Source: Sporosarcina aquimarina (lineage in GTDB: Bacteria > Bacillota > Bacilli > Bacillales_A > Planococcaceae). From it: DNA of 64,000 nt. The translations under genes were made by a program, and so were the position numbers. Every line of letters starts with the position of its first letter. Position 1 is the stretch's first letter. The stretch lies in the NCBI RefSeq assembly GCF_023715615.1, contig NZ_JAMBOM010000004.1:62001-126000 (forward strand). Direction: 5' to 3'. This document shows positions 55,350 to 64,000 of this stretch, in pieces. Under the pieces are notes generated by a model, which had not been told where the DNA came from, did no database searches, and was given only the letters and a program-made list of their open reading frames with translations.

Positions 55350-56246
55350 ATGATAGATGTTTATTTATATAGTGGTTTCTTAGGGAGCGGGAAAACTTCG
55401 CTTCTTCTACATTCAATAGCACAACTAAAAGCGGAAGGGAAGAATCCGGCTGTATTGATGAATGAATTCGGGGAGTTACCAGTGGACTCAGATTCCGTAT
55501 CCGCATCCGGCGATGTGCCGCTGAAAGAATTATTGAGTGGTTGCATTTGTTGTACGGGTTCTGAAAAGACAGAAGCACAGCTACAAGCACTTCTTGAAGA
55601 CTATGCAGACATTGATGTCATATTGATTGAAACAACGGGCGCAGCACACCCTGTGGAGGCGTTAGACGCTGTCTATTCACCTTTGTTTGCAGATCGACTG
55701 CGAGTGAAGGGGATTGTTACTGTTGCGGATGCACCACGCTGGCTTCATCGTGAACAGCTCTCACCTAGAATTCACTCTTTGATGTTAGAACAAATCAGAC
55801 ATGCGCATGTTATCGCATTAAATAAATCTGATTTAGTAACGGATTCTCAATTAGCAACCATATCAATGGAACTTGCTAACTTGAACACGTCTGCACCTAT
55901 CGTTCAGACGGTTCAAGGAAAGTTAGATTTCTCATTCATTGAAAAAACGTTGTCTGCAGAGAACTCTACTCATCATCCGATTATCTCAGGTAAGAACTTA
56001 CCACTTTCATCGAAAGTCATTTCCTTTTCGCATTCTGTTATGAAAGAGGATGTAGAAGCATGGACAGCGTCACTACCAGACACTGTATATCGCATGAAAG
56101 GGTATATTCCTATTGAAGGTGTTAAAAATCCGATGTTATTCCAATATGCTTATGGCATGGTCAATTGGATGCCCGAATACGTAAAGATGCCCGAGCGTCT
56201 AGTTGTAATTGGTGAAGGCATAGATCAGATTGCCTGGAACGATTAA
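55350..56246 (+). CDS. COG0523 (CobW/G3E) family GTPase, putative metal chaperone
   Basis: A 298-residue G3E GTPase of the CobW/ZNG1-like COG0523 family, which loads zinc or another metal into client enzymes. Walker A is GFLGSGKT (residues 9-16), the metal-binding CxCC motif is GCICC (64-68), Walker B and the switch region are ILIETTGAAHP, and the guanine-specificity motif is NKSD. The C-terminal CobW_C domain is present but short. ATG 55350 follows AAAGGG; a TTG nine bases upstream is not preferred. It stands alone and no Zur-type operator was recognised, so the metal and client stay open. Confidence 0.85.
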   Translation: MIDVYLYSGFLGSGKTSLLLHSIAQLKAEGKNPAVLMNEFGELPVDSDSVSASGDVPLKELLSGCICCTGSEKTEAQLQALLEDYADIDVILIETTGAAHPVEALDAVYSPLFADRLRVKGIVTVADAPRWLHREQLSPRIHSLMLEQIRHAHVIALNKSDLVTDSQLATISMELANLNTSAPIVQTVQGKLDFSFIEKTLSAENSTHHPIISGKNLPLSSKVISFSHSVMKEDVEAWTASLPDTVYRMKGYIPIEGVKNPMLFQYAYGMVNWMPEYVKMPERLVVIGEGIDQIAWND

Positions 56247-56440
56247 TAAGTCGCTTTATCATGGTTTGTCAACACGATTTGTTATCCAATAATTCATCCC
56301 AAATCCATAGATATCCAATGAACACTCTTATGAACTCTTTTTTCTTAGTCTGCGAGATAGAGAGTGGGGATGTCTCCAAGGAATTCCAGTTTTCCAGTAG
56401 CCTTCTTCGTTTACGATAGTTTCGAAGGGAGGCGTACAAG

Positions 56441-57349
56441 ATGAAAAAATCGATTGCAGTCATCTTACTCGGTTCGGCACTCGTATTGCCGAACAGTAGC
56501 CAAGCAGAAGCTTCAACTCTAGATTCTGCTCAAGTTAACAAAGTAGTAAAAACTATTCAAGTGGAGGGGAATCTACAGCAACTCCCAACACAGCTCAAAT
56601 ACAATAAGTGGGATCTACAAGCCTACTACAATGGGTTAGCTAGCTGGTTAATAAAACACTATGTCAAGCCACAAGAGAAACCTGTAGAAAAACCGGATAC
56701 ACCAGTTGAAAAGCCAGATACGCCAGTAGAAAAACCGGATACGCCAGTAGAAAAGCCGGATACACCAGTTGAAAAACCAGATACGCCAGTAGAAAAGCCG
56801 GATACACCAGTTGAAAAACCAGATACGCCAGTAGAAAAGCCAGATACACCCGTTGAAAAACCGGATACGCCAGTAGAAAAGCCAGATACACCCGTTGAAA
56901 AACCGACACCACCAACGAATCCAACACCTGAAGAGAAACCCGATCAAACACCCGGACAAGGACAAGTTTCTGCAAGTCAGATCGAAAAAGCGGTCTTGAC
57001 GCTTACGAATGCAGAACGTCAAAAAGCAGGTTTGAAACCACTTCAAATGGATGATAAATTGATGAAGACTGCTCGTGCAAAATCTGCAGACATGGCTTCT
57101 AAAAATTACTTTTCTCATACGAGCCCAACATACGGCTCACCGTTTGATCAGATGAAAGCAAACGGTATTACGTACCGTGCTGCTGCTGAAAACATTGCAA
57201 TGGGACAACGTAGTGCTGAAGAAGTTGTTAAAGGATGGATGAATTCTCCAGGACACCGTCAAAACATCTTGACTCCTGGTTTCACTCACATCGGAATTGG
57301 TTACGATGCAAAAGGTAACTATTGGACACAACAATTCATTCAAAAATAA
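56441..57349 (+). CDS. Secreted CAP-domain protein with PVEKPDT repeats (YkwD-like)
   Basis: A 302-residue secreted protein: a signal peptide ending near SQAEAS (about residue 25), a short helical segment, a proline-rich linker with ten PVEKPDT heptads plus an eleventh partial one (about residues 81-157), and a C-terminal CAP/SCP domain. The CAP motifs include LTNAERQKAGLKPL, the His/Glu cleft residues in NYFSHTSPTYG and AAENIAMG, and NSPGHRQNILTPGFTHIGIG. Its relatives YkwD and SafA-associated CAP proteins have no settled activity. GAAGGGAGG precedes the ATG. A strong terminator follows; the next gene converges. Confidence 0.9.
   Translation: MKKSIAVILLGSALVLPNSSQAEASTLDSAQVNKVVKTIQVEGNLQQLPTQLKYNKWDLQAYYNGLASWLIKHYVKPQEKPVEKPDTPVEKPDTPVEKPDTPVEKPDTPVEKPDTPVEKPDTPVEKPDTPVEKPDTPVEKPDTPVEKPDTPVEKPTPPTNPTPEEKPDQTPGQGQVSASQIEKAVLTLTNAERQKAGLKPLQMDDKLMKTARAKSADMASKNYFSHTSPTYGSPFDQMKANGITYRAAAENIAMGQRSAEEVVKGWMNSPGHRQNILTPGFTHIGIGYDAKGNYWTQQFIQK
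56681..56911 (+). repeat. 21-bp tandem repeat encoding PVEKPDT
   Basis: Eleven consecutive 21-bp units, ten complete at protein level and the last diverging to PVEKPTP. Synonymous third-base changes give a partial 42-bp higher-order pattern (GTA-type and GTT-type units largely alternate), which points to duplication of unit pairs. Confidence 0.92.
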
Positions 57350-57356
57350 AAGAAAC

Positions 57357-57398
57357 CGCCTGCTTAGCAAAGGAATTTGCTGAGCAGGCGATTTTTTT
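57357..57398. terminator. Bidirectional terminator between the CAP gene and the MATE gene
   Basis: CGCCTGCTTAGCAAA pairs, with one wobble, with TTTGCTGAGCAGGCG across GGAA, followed by seven T. It overlaps the MATE gene stop. Confidence 0.88.
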
Positions 57399-58752
57399 AT
57401 CCATTTAACCGGTCATGCCTTTTCTGAACAATTCTTAGTCTAATACTTAACGCAATGGCACCAACTGTTAGCCCGGCAATTAAACCTACCCAATATCCGA
57501 ATGGGCCAAGCCCAGTAAAAGTTGCTGATACATAGCCGACAGGAAGTCCAATCACCCATAGGGATATAAAGCCCATCAGGAATGTAATGTTGACATCCTT
57601 ATAACCGCGTAATGCCCCTTGTATGGGTGCTTGAACTGCGTCAGATAACTGAAATAGTGATGCAAATATAAAAAACTGTGCTGCCAATGTAATGATTGAC
57701 TTGTCTGTCGTGTACAACGAAGCGATTGGCTCACGGAATCCTAATAATAGTGCGATGCCTAGAAAGCTGAAAATTACGGCGAAACTAATGCCAAGCAAGC
57801 TATACTTCTTTGCATCGTTAGTTTGACCTGCTCCAATCGATTGTCCGACTAGTATAGTCGCTCCCATTGATATACTAAGTGGAATCATATACAACAAAGA
57901 AGTGAAGTTTAGAGCGACTTGGTGCGCAGAAATCACTTCAGTTGAATAAGCACTCATTAATAACGTAACGACTGAAAAAATACTGGTCTCAATGAAAATG
58001 GACATTCCAATTGGTACACCAATGGACAAAATCTCTTTCCAATAAGACCAACTAGGTAACTGCCAATGACGTAAAAGCTCGTATTTCTGATAAGGTTTAC
58101 CTGCCATTGCGACTACTCCGGCGATAGCAAATACAATCCAATAGGTAATTCCTGAAGCATAACCAGCACCAGCTCCTCCAAGCTCAGGGAATCCAAAGTG
58201 CCCGTAGATTAATAAATAATTCAATAACACGTTGATAGGAGCAGAAATAAGGATAATGAACATCGACACTCGAGTAGAGCCAAGCGCATCGAAGAAGGAT
58301 CGCAACACAGTATATGCAAACAATGGTACAAGACCGACACTCATCCCTTTTAAATAATCAATCGCAATAACACTCACTGCTGATTCGAGTGACATGGTAC
58401 GGATGATTGGGAAGAATACGAAAAGAATTAATCCCAAAACTACTGCTGCTAACGCAACGGATACATAGATTCCTTGTTGAACAGACGGTCGAACATGCTC
58501 GTTCCGACGGGCTCCGACATGTTGCGCAATAATCGGAGTAAGCGCCATAAGGATTCCTGCAAGACCTGTATAAACGGGTACCCAAAACGATGAACCAATC
58601 GTTACCCCGGCTAAATGGTATGTATTGTATCTCCCGGTCATAAGGATATCAAAGAATGTTACTAAGTACAGCGCAACCTGTGTGATTAAAATGGGCATCA
58701 CAATCTTGGCAAAACGGAATGATTTTCTTTCCTGAGGAAGAGAAGATTCCAT
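57397..58752 (-). CDS. MATE family multidrug/sodium (or proton) antiporter
   Basis: A 451-residue protein of the MATE family with twelve membrane helices in two related halves. The first helix reads AKIVMPILITQVALYLVTFFD, followed by MTGRYNTYHLAGVTIG, the typical loop of the NorM branch. Family members export cationic drugs or metabolites against Na+ or H+; the substrate is not predictable. AAAAAGGAGGG lies before ATG 58752. It is a single gene, convergent with the CAP-protein gene and divergent from murG. Confidence 0.9.
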   Translation of the reverse strand: MESSLPQERKSFRFAKIVMPILITQVALYLVTFFDILMTGRYNTYHLAGVTIGSSFWVPVYTGLAGILMALTPIIAQHVGARRNEHVRPSVQQGIYVSVALAAVVLGLILFVFFPIIRTMSLESAVSVIAIDYLKGMSVGLVPLFAYTVLRSFFDALGSTRVSMFIILISAPINVLLNYLLIYGHFGFPELGGAGAGYASGITYWIVFAIAGVVAMAGKPYQKYELLRHWQLPSWSYWKEILSIGVPIGMSIFIETSIFSVVTLLMSAYSTEVISAHQVALNFTSLLYMIPLSISMGATILVGQSIGAGQTNDAKKYSLLGISFAVIFSFLGIALLLGFREPIASLYTTDKSIITLAAQFFIFASLFQLSDAVQAPIQGALRGYKDVNITFLMGFISLWVIGLPVGYVSATFTGLGPFGYWVGLIAGLTVGAIALSIRLRIVQKRHDRLNG

Positions 58753-58799
58753 CGATTTCCCTCCTTTTTATTTCAACCCTTATTGTATCATGCTTATTT

Positions 58800-58808
58800 T
58801 GGTATACT
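58800..58808 (+). promoter_or_regulatory. Extended -10 promoter for murG
   Basis: TGGTATACT (TG at 58800-58801, -10 hexamer TATACT at 58803-58808) is a good extended -10 element about 60 bp before murG. A -35 at normal spacing is weak. Confidence 0.45.
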
Positions 58809-58870
58809 ATCAAAAGAAACATTTGAGAATGACTTAAATTTTTTACGAATAGTAGAGGTGAACGGCCCTA

Positions 58871-59953
58871 ATGAAACGGCCAGTAATCGTGTTAACAGGT
58901 GGAGGAACGGCGGGGCATGTCTCGGTTAACGAAGCAATTATCCCGACATTTATAGAACGAGGATACGAGATACATTACATCGGCTCCCATGAAGGAATTG
59001 AACGAGATTTAATCGGTAAAGGTCATCCAGAAGTGACTTACCATGCAATTGATAGTGGAAAACTAAGACGTTATTTTTCAATGAAAAATTTCACAGACCC
59101 TTTTAGAGTAGGTGCAGGCGTTCTACAAGCCTTTTCGATTTTGCGTAAGTTGAAACCGGAAATCATTTTCTCTAAAGGTGGTTTTGTATCAGTTCCTGTA
59201 GTACTTGCTGCTAAACTTGCACGTGTTCCAGTCGTTGCTCACGAATCAGACGTATCTCCTGGTTTAGCAAACAAAATCGCACTTCCTTTTGTCAAGCACA
59301 TCTTTACTGTCTTTGAAGAAACACTTTCCTACGTGCCCTCAGAGAGATCTTCTTGTACAGGTGCTATTATCCGGCCAGAACTATTTGAAGGGGATCGGAA
59401 GACAGGGCTAAGGATGTCCGGATTATCTGAAGAGAAGCCGGTTGTTATTGTAATGGGAGGGAGTCAAGGCTCTGCAGTTCTCAATGATGCATTACGAGGA
59501 AACTTATCAGTTATTTTAAAGGAGTTTCAAATCATTCATCTATGCGGTAAAGGAAATCTTGACGAGTCACTTGACCAAACAGTAGGCTATGTCCAGTTTG
59601 AGTATGTTACTGAAGGGTTACCCCATTTGATGGCAGCATCAGATTTAGCACTTTCCCGTGCGGGATCGAACGCAATATTTGAATTACTAGCAATTCGTAT
59701 ACCGATGCTACTCGTACCACTGTCAGCAGAAAAAAGTCGCGGAGACCAAATATTAAATGCTAAGCACTTTCAGAAACTTGGTTTTGCGCACGTGATTAAT
59801 GAAGAAGATGTCACGGAAGCAACGTTACTATCGGGTCTTATTGGGTTAGCCGATGACAAATCGAACATTGTATCAATTATGAAACAGACAGATGCGACAA
59901 AAACGCCTGAAGAGATGGCGAATCTGATTCTCTCTTGTCGAACGAGTGTATAA
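58871..59953 (+). CDS. murG: MurG, lipid II GlcNAc transferase
   Basis: MurG transfers N-acetylglucosamine to lipid I to make lipid II, the last cytoplasmic step of peptidoglycan precursor synthesis. The 360-residue GT-B enzyme shows the N-terminal loop LTGGGTAGHVSVNEAI, the acceptor-side SKGGFVSVPVVLAA and HESDVSPGLANKI, the second glycine loop VMGGSQGSAVLND, and the UDP-GlcNAc site SRAGSNAIFELL. GAGGTGAA precedes the ATG. It stands outside the usual dcw cell-division cluster, next to odhA; whether a second murG exists elsewhere cannot be seen. Confidence 0.92.
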   Translation: MKRPVIVLTGGGTAGHVSVNEAIIPTFIERGYEIHYIGSHEGIERDLIGKGHPEVTYHAIDSGKLRRYFSMKNFTDPFRVGAGVLQAFSILRKLKPEIIFSKGGFVSVPVVLAAKLARVPVVAHESDVSPGLANKIALPFVKHIFTVFEETLSYVPSERSSCTGAIIRPELFEGDRKTGLRMSGLSEEKPVVIVMGGSQGSAVLNDALRGNLSVILKEFQIIHLCGKGNLDESLDQTVGYVQFEYVTEGLPHLMAASDLALSRAGSNAIFELLAIRIPMLLVPLSAEKSRGDQILNAKHFQKLGFAHVINEEDVTEATLLSGLIGLADDKSNIVSIMKQTDATKTPEEMANLILSCRTSV

Positions 59954-59995
59954 AACCAATTATCCACATAATAGACACTTGCCTTTTTAAAATTC

Positions 59996-60024
59996 TTGCA
60001 TAGAGAGTCTACAAGGTGTAAACT
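59996..60024 (+). promoter_or_regulatory. Probable sigma-A promoter for odhA-odhB
   Basis: TTGCAT at 59996-60001 and TAAACT at 60019-60024 with a 17-base spacer, about 130 bp before odhA. The long leader shows no riboswitch I recognise. Confidence 0.5.
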
Positions 60025-60151
60025 AGTCCGCGGATAATACATGTAGTTACTAGAACGAAACCCTTTCAGTTCAAGTATTTGCATGGTAACATAGAAATGG
60101 ATATAAAAATTTGTGCAACATGCCAAAAGGCAAATGTGGAGGTAATAACTC

Positions 60152-62974
60152 ATGTCGAACAGTGTTGGTTCCGAGCGTTCACCGTATGCAGCTTTTTCAG
60201 GTCCGAACCTTGGCTATGTAATGGAGATGTATGAGCTTTATAAAAATGCACCAGAATCCATCGATCCGGAACTTGCTGAATTTTTCAAGCGAAATGGTAG
60301 ACCTGAAACGGGAAGCGATGACTTCTCAAGTTTAGCAACAGCAGATGGAGCTCAAGGAAGTCCAGCTGATTTCCGTAAAGTACTTTCCGCTTACAAACTC
60401 ATGGATGCAATTCGGGCATACGGACACCTAAACGCTGATATTTACCCGCTGAATGACCGTCCTAAAGACGCTTCACGAATTGAACTTTCAGCTTATAACC
60501 TATCTGAACGTGATCTAGAAGCAATGCCTGCCTCTTTATTCTTAACAGAAGTGCCTGTTCAAGTAGAGAATGCGCTGGATGCAGTGAACTATTTAAAATC
60601 CCTTTACACGGGCAAAATAGCTTACGAATTCGCTCATTTGATCGAGGTTGAGGAAAAACAATGGATTAAAGACAACATCGAATCTGGTAAATTAGCGGTT
60701 TCACTTACAGCCGATGATAAAAAACAATTGTTAGATCGTTTAACTAGAATTGAAGGTTTCGAGAAGTTCATCCACAGAACGTTTGTAGGAGCGAAGAGAT
60801 TCTCGATTGAGGGCCTTGACACGCTTGTCATCTTCCTTGATGAATTGGTGAGACGTTCAGAAGAAGTAGAAACAAAGAAAATGTTGATCGGAATGGCGCA
60901 CAGAGGTCGTTTGAACGTACTAACTCACATTTTGAACAAACCTTATGAAATGATGTTTGCAGAATTTGCGGGAGTTCCATCTGGCCCGTTTCTTCCTGAA
61001 GATGGTTCAGTTGAAGTGACTCGCGGCTGGTTTGGCGATGTGAAGTATCACCTTGGTGCTTTATATAAAGGTCAAACAGGTATGGATCGCTTCCTAGCGT
61101 ACAACCCATCCCACTTGGAAGTTGTGAATCCGGTGATTGCAGGTCAAACTCGAGCTGCACAAGAGAATACAGATCACCCTGGAATTCCCGTACAAGATAC
61201 GAATGCTGCTTATGCAGTCATGGTACATGGAGATGCTGCGTTCCCTGGAGAAGGGATTACGCAGGAAACATTCAACTTCAGCCGTATCCGCGGATTCCAA
61301 ACTGGCGGATCCATTCATGTCATTGCGAACAATATGATTGGATTTACGACAGAGTATTACGATTCTCGTTCTACACACTATTCTTCAGATATGGCAAAAG
61401 GTTTTGAAGTACCAATTCTACACGTGAATGCAGATAGTCCAGAAGATGTCATCGGGGCAGCACTATTCGCGTTTAACTACCGACAGAAATTCGGTAAAGA
61501 CGTTCTTATCGATCTTCTTGGTTACCGTCGTTACGGTCATAACGAAATGGATGAACCGATGGTTACAAACCCTGTTATGTACCATGACGTGCACAACCAT
61601 CCGACTGTAAGACAGTTGTATGGAGAAAAGTTAGCACAAGAAGGCATCTTGTCTGCCCAAGACGTTGAGGCATTGGATGCAGAGGTATTTGCTGAAATGC
61701 AGCGTGCATATGACAAGGTGAAAGAGTCTACTTCTGACACAAGCAAGAGTTCCAATGCAACACCTGAAGCAGTCCTTGCAGGGTATCCTCGAGATCTTCA
61801 AACAGGTGTATCTGAAGAACGTCTACGTCGGATGAATGAAGAATTGCTCTCTTACCCAGAAAGCTTCAAAGTGTTCGGTAAGTTGGATCGTATTTTAAAA
61901 CGACGCCAAGATCCGTTCAATGGAAAAGGAAAAATCGACTGGGCGCATGCAGAGCAACTTGCATTCGGTTCAATTCTTCAAGATGGCAAGCCAATCCGAA
62001 TGTCGGGTCAAGACATTCAGCGTGGTACGTTTGCACATCGTCATCTTGTTTTGCATGATGAAAAAACAGGGGAAGAATTCGTTCCACTGCATCATATCAG
62101 TGATTCAAACGCATCGTTCGTTGCTTACAACAGTCCGTTGACGGAAGCGGGAGTTGTTGGCTATGAATTCGGCTATAATCTAGAAGAAGAGAAGACCGTT
62201 ACAATTTGGGAAGCACAATATGGAGATTTCTCCAATATGGCTCAAGTGATGTATGACCAATTTATCTCTTCTAGTAACGCAAAGTGGGGCCAACAATCTG
62301 GTTTGATCATGATGTTGCCGCATGGTTACGAAGGGCAAGGTCCAGAACACTCAAGCAGCCGTATCGAGCGTTATTTGCAGCTATGTGCTGAAAACAATTG
62401 GACAGTGGCGAACATTTCAAGTGCCGCAAACTACTTCCACGTACTTCGCAGACAAGCGGCAATACTGGGAGATGAAGCGGAACGTCCACTCGTCATTGCA
62501 ACACCTAAATCACTACTACGTCATCCACTCGTGGGTGCTGATCTTGCTGATTTGACGGAAGGTCACTTTGAAACAGTACTCGAAGAACCGAATACTGGTA
62601 AAAACGTAGAAAGCGTGAAGAAAGTGATTATGACTAGTGGTAAAATGGCAATTGACCTAGCGGAAAAAGTAAAGGGTGGAGAAGGATTTGACCACTTGCA
62701 TATTGCACGCGTGGAACAACTATATCCATTCCCATCTGACAAATTAGCTGCTATCATTCAACGATATCCAAACGCCGAAGAAATCGTTTGGGTACAAGAA
62801 GAACCGAAGAATATGGGCTCCTGGTCATTCGCACTTCCATATCTATATGAGATTTCTCAAGGTCTCAAAGTGAATTACGTGGGGCGTATTCATCGTGCTA
62901 GTCCTTCTGAAGGAAACGGCACAATGCATAAGCTTGAACAGCAGCGAATTATTGAAGAAGCACTTAAAAACTAA
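60152..62974 (+). CDS. odhA: OdhA, 2-oxoglutarate dehydrogenase E1 component
   Basis: OdhA is the thiamine-diphosphate-dependent decarboxylase of the 2-oxoglutarate dehydrogenase complex in the TCA cycle. The 940-residue product matches the usual length (B. subtilis 944). The N-terminal segment for E2 contact (YKNAPESIDPELAEFFKRNG) is followed by the TPP core with IGMAHRGRLNVL, FNPSHLE-type YNPSHLEVVNPV, VHGDAAFPGEGI, the GDG-N TPP motif region around NNMIGFTTE and, in the second half, PHGYEGQGPEHSSSRIERYLQ. GGAGG lies before the ATG. It is followed 48 bp later by odhB. Confidence 0.96.
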   Translation: MSNSVGSERSPYAAFSGPNLGYVMEMYELYKNAPESIDPELAEFFKRNGRPETGSDDFSSLATADGAQGSPADFRKVLSAYKLMDAIRAYGHLNADIYPLNDRPKDASRIELSAYNLSERDLEAMPASLFLTEVPVQVENALDAVNYLKSLYTGKIAYEFAHLIEVEEKQWIKDNIESGKLAVSLTADDKKQLLDRLTRIEGFEKFIHRTFVGAKRFSIEGLDTLVIFLDELVRRSEEVETKKMLIGMAHRGRLNVLTHILNKPYEMMFAEFAGVPSGPFLPEDGSVEVTRGWFGDVKYHLGALYKGQTGMDRFLAYNPSHLEVVNPVIAGQTRAAQENTDHPGIPVQDTNAAYAVMVHGDAAFPGEGITQETFNFSRIRGFQTGGSIHVIANNMIGFTTEYYDSRSTHYSSDMAKGFEVPILHVNADSPEDVIGAALFAFNYRQKFGKDVLIDLLGYRRYGHNEMDEPMVTNPVMYHDVHNHPTVRQLYGEKLAQEGILSAQDVEALDAEVFAEMQRAYDKVKESTSDTSKSSNATPEAVLAGYPRDLQTGVSEERLRRMNEELLSYPESFKVFGKLDRILKRRQDPFNGKGKIDWAHAEQLAFGSILQDGKPIRMSGQDIQRGTFAHRHLVLHDEKTGEEFVPLHHISDSNASFVAYNSPLTEAGVVGYEFGYNLEEEKTVTIWEAQYGDFSNMAQVMYDQFISSSNAKWGQQSGLIMMLPHGYEGQGPEHSSSRIERYLQLCAENNWTVANISSAANYFHVLRRQAAILGDEAERPLVIATPKSLLRHPLVGADLADLTEGHFETVLEEPNTGKNVESVKKVIMTSGKMAIDLAEKVKGGEGFDHLHIARVEQLYPFPSDKLAAIIQRYPNAEEIVWVQEEPKNMGSWSFALPYLYEISQGLKVNYVGRIHRASPSEGNGTMHKLEQQRIIEEALKN

Positions 62975-63022
62975 CTACAGCAATGACAGAATGATTGAAC
63001 GATATTAGAGGAGGAAATTATT

Positions 63023-64000
63023 GTGGCAGAGATCCGAGTACCTGAACTGGCAGAATCGATTACCGAAGGAACAATTGCAAAATGGCTAAAACAACCAGGT
63101 GAATCAGTAGATAAAGGTGAATTTATCGTTGAACTTGAGACAGACAAAGTAAACGTTGAAGTAATTTCTGAAGAAGCTGGAACGGTTCAAGAGCTAATGG
63201 CGGCTGAAGGCGACACGGTCGAAGTCGGTCAAGTCATTGCAATCGTAGGAGAAGGTTCTGGAGCACCAGCACAGCAGCCAGCTGCGCCCGCTCAACCTGC
63301 ACAAGAACAGCCTGCACCAACAGCATCTGAACCAGTTGCTGCTCAAGCACCTATTGAAGAAACAACTTCAGGAGATCGTTTGATTGCAAGTCCTGCTGCA
63401 CGTAAACTAGCACGTGAAAAAGGAATAAACTTGGCTGATATTTCACCAGTAGATCCAATGGGCCGCGTACGTGTTCAAGACGTGGAAGCACACGGAACTG
63501 CTCCTAAAGCACAGCCTGCTGCACCGGCAGCTAAACAGGAAACAAAAGTGGATGATGGCCGCGTAGAACGCGTAAAAATGAGCCGTCGTCGTCAAACGAT
63601 AGCGAAGCGTTTGCTTGAAGTGAAACAAAACACTGCTATGCTTACAACGTTTAACGAAATCGATATGACCAACGTGATGGAACTTCGTTCACGTAAGAAA
63701 GACGAATTCTTTGATAAGAACGACGTCCGTCTAGGATTCATGTCATTCTTCACAAAAGCTGTTGTAGCAGCACTTAAAAAGTATCCAAATGTCAACTCAG
63801 AGCTTGATGGTGATGAATTGATCATGAAAAACTACTTTGATATCGGTATTGCTGTTTCAACAGAAGGCGGATTGGTTGTACCAAACGTTGTCGATGCAGA
63901 CCGTAAAAACTTCGCGGAAATCGAAGCTACTATCGGGGAACTAGCTAAAAAAGCACGTGATAACAAATTAACACTTGCTGATATGTCAGGTGGTTCTTTC
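63023..64000 (+). CDS. odhB: OdhB, dihydrolipoyl succinyltransferase E2 (5' part)
   Basis: OdhB is the E2 core of the 2-oxoglutarate dehydrogenase complex. The start is GTG 63023, well placed after GAGGAGGAAATT; the frame is open to the window end (326 codons), so the C-terminus is missing. Visible domains: a lipoyl domain (about residues 1-77, lipoyl-lysine in ELETDKVNVEV), an Ala/Pro-rich flexible linker (about 80-115), the E1/E3 peripheral subunit-binding domain (SPAARKLAREKGINLADI) and the beginning of the acyltransferase core (MSRRRQTIAKRLLEVKQ). The catalytic HHxxD motif would lie beyond base 64000. Confidence 0.96.
   Translation, partial: MAEIRVPELAESITEGTIAKWLKQPGESVDKGEFIVELETDKVNVEVISEEAGTVQELMAAEGDTVEVGQVIAIVGEGSGAPAQQPAAPAQPAQEQPAPTASEPVAAQAPIEETTSGDRLIASPAARKLAREKGINLADISPVDPMGRVRVQDVEAHGTAPKAQPAAPAAKQETKVDDGRVERVKMSRRRQTIAKRLLEVKQNTAMLTTFNEIDMTNVMELRSRKKDEFFDKNDVRLGFMSFFTKAVVAALKKYPNVNSELDGDELIMKNYFDIGIAVSTEGGLVVPNVVDADRKNFAEIEATIGELAKKARDNKLTLADMSGGSF

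Noticed and set aside
56648..57118. Long minus-strand ORFs (156 and 103 codons) opposite the CAP gene
   Set aside because: They are the antisense of the 21-bp repeats, are low-complexity (FNWCIRLFYWR-like) and have no ribosome sites.

Overview
The window reads as chromosome of a low-to-mid GC Gram-positive bacterium of the Bacillales, probably a Planococcaceae member (Sporosarcina/Planococcus-like). This rests on gene order close to Bacillus subtilis (ruvB-queA-tgt-yajC-DUF421-spoVB-comN-secDF-lapA-recJ-apt-relA-dtd-amidase-hisS-aspS-6S RNA-tcdA), a fused SecDF, strong AGGAGG-type ribosome sites with several TTG/GTG starts, a T-box leader and a CcpA-type cre site. The genus is inference; no marker that would settle it lies in the window.

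Region 1 (1-20.6 kb) is a conserved housekeeping block: Holliday-junction resolution and queuosine synthesis (ruvB end, queA, tgt), protein export (yajC, secDF), recombination and purine salvage (recJ, apt), stringent response (relA), tRNA quality control (dtd), a cell-wall amidase with four SH3b domains, the T-box-controlled hisS-aspS operon, a 6S RNA gene, and tcdA.

Region 2 (20.6-40 kb) starts with the oddest intergenic stretch in the window: two arrays of a degenerate element repeated at an exact 20-nt period, flanking about 250 bp with a hairpin and a possible small ORF. Then come the selenium genes mnmH-selD, a succinate-semialdehyde dehydrogenase, ilvA (with a cre site upstream), a lipid kinase, a MarR regulator with an inverted-repeat operator, a chemoreceptor, proline dehydrogenase, a DUF1646 membrane protein, a POT peptide transporter, an ABC-F ATPase, a YpgR/CvfC-like HEAT protein, a bacilliredoxin, a YpiP-like methyltransferase, an unlisted 25-codon membrane-peptide ORF, and ypjP.

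Region 3 (about 40.0-47.1 kb) is an accessory island between ypjP and thyA, which are close together in B. subtilis. It looks AT-richer and holds a run of small membrane proteins (one apparently starting at ATT), two inverted copies of a palindromic intergenic repeat, a beta-lactamase-fold hydrolase, a GNAT acetyltransferase, pseudogenes and an M1 peptidase without a clear start codon. A second, truncated copy of the ypjP 3' end sits at its right edge, beside thyA.

Region 4 (47.1-64 kb) returns to core genes: thyA-dfrA (folate/dTMP), a hemolysin-III family protein, degV, ypmR-ypmS, the msrA-msrB repair pair with yozE, deoD, the CtpA-type protease, a COG0523 GTPase, a secreted CAP-domain protein with a proline-rich 7-residue repeat, a MATE transporter, murG, and odhA-odhB, the last running off the window end.
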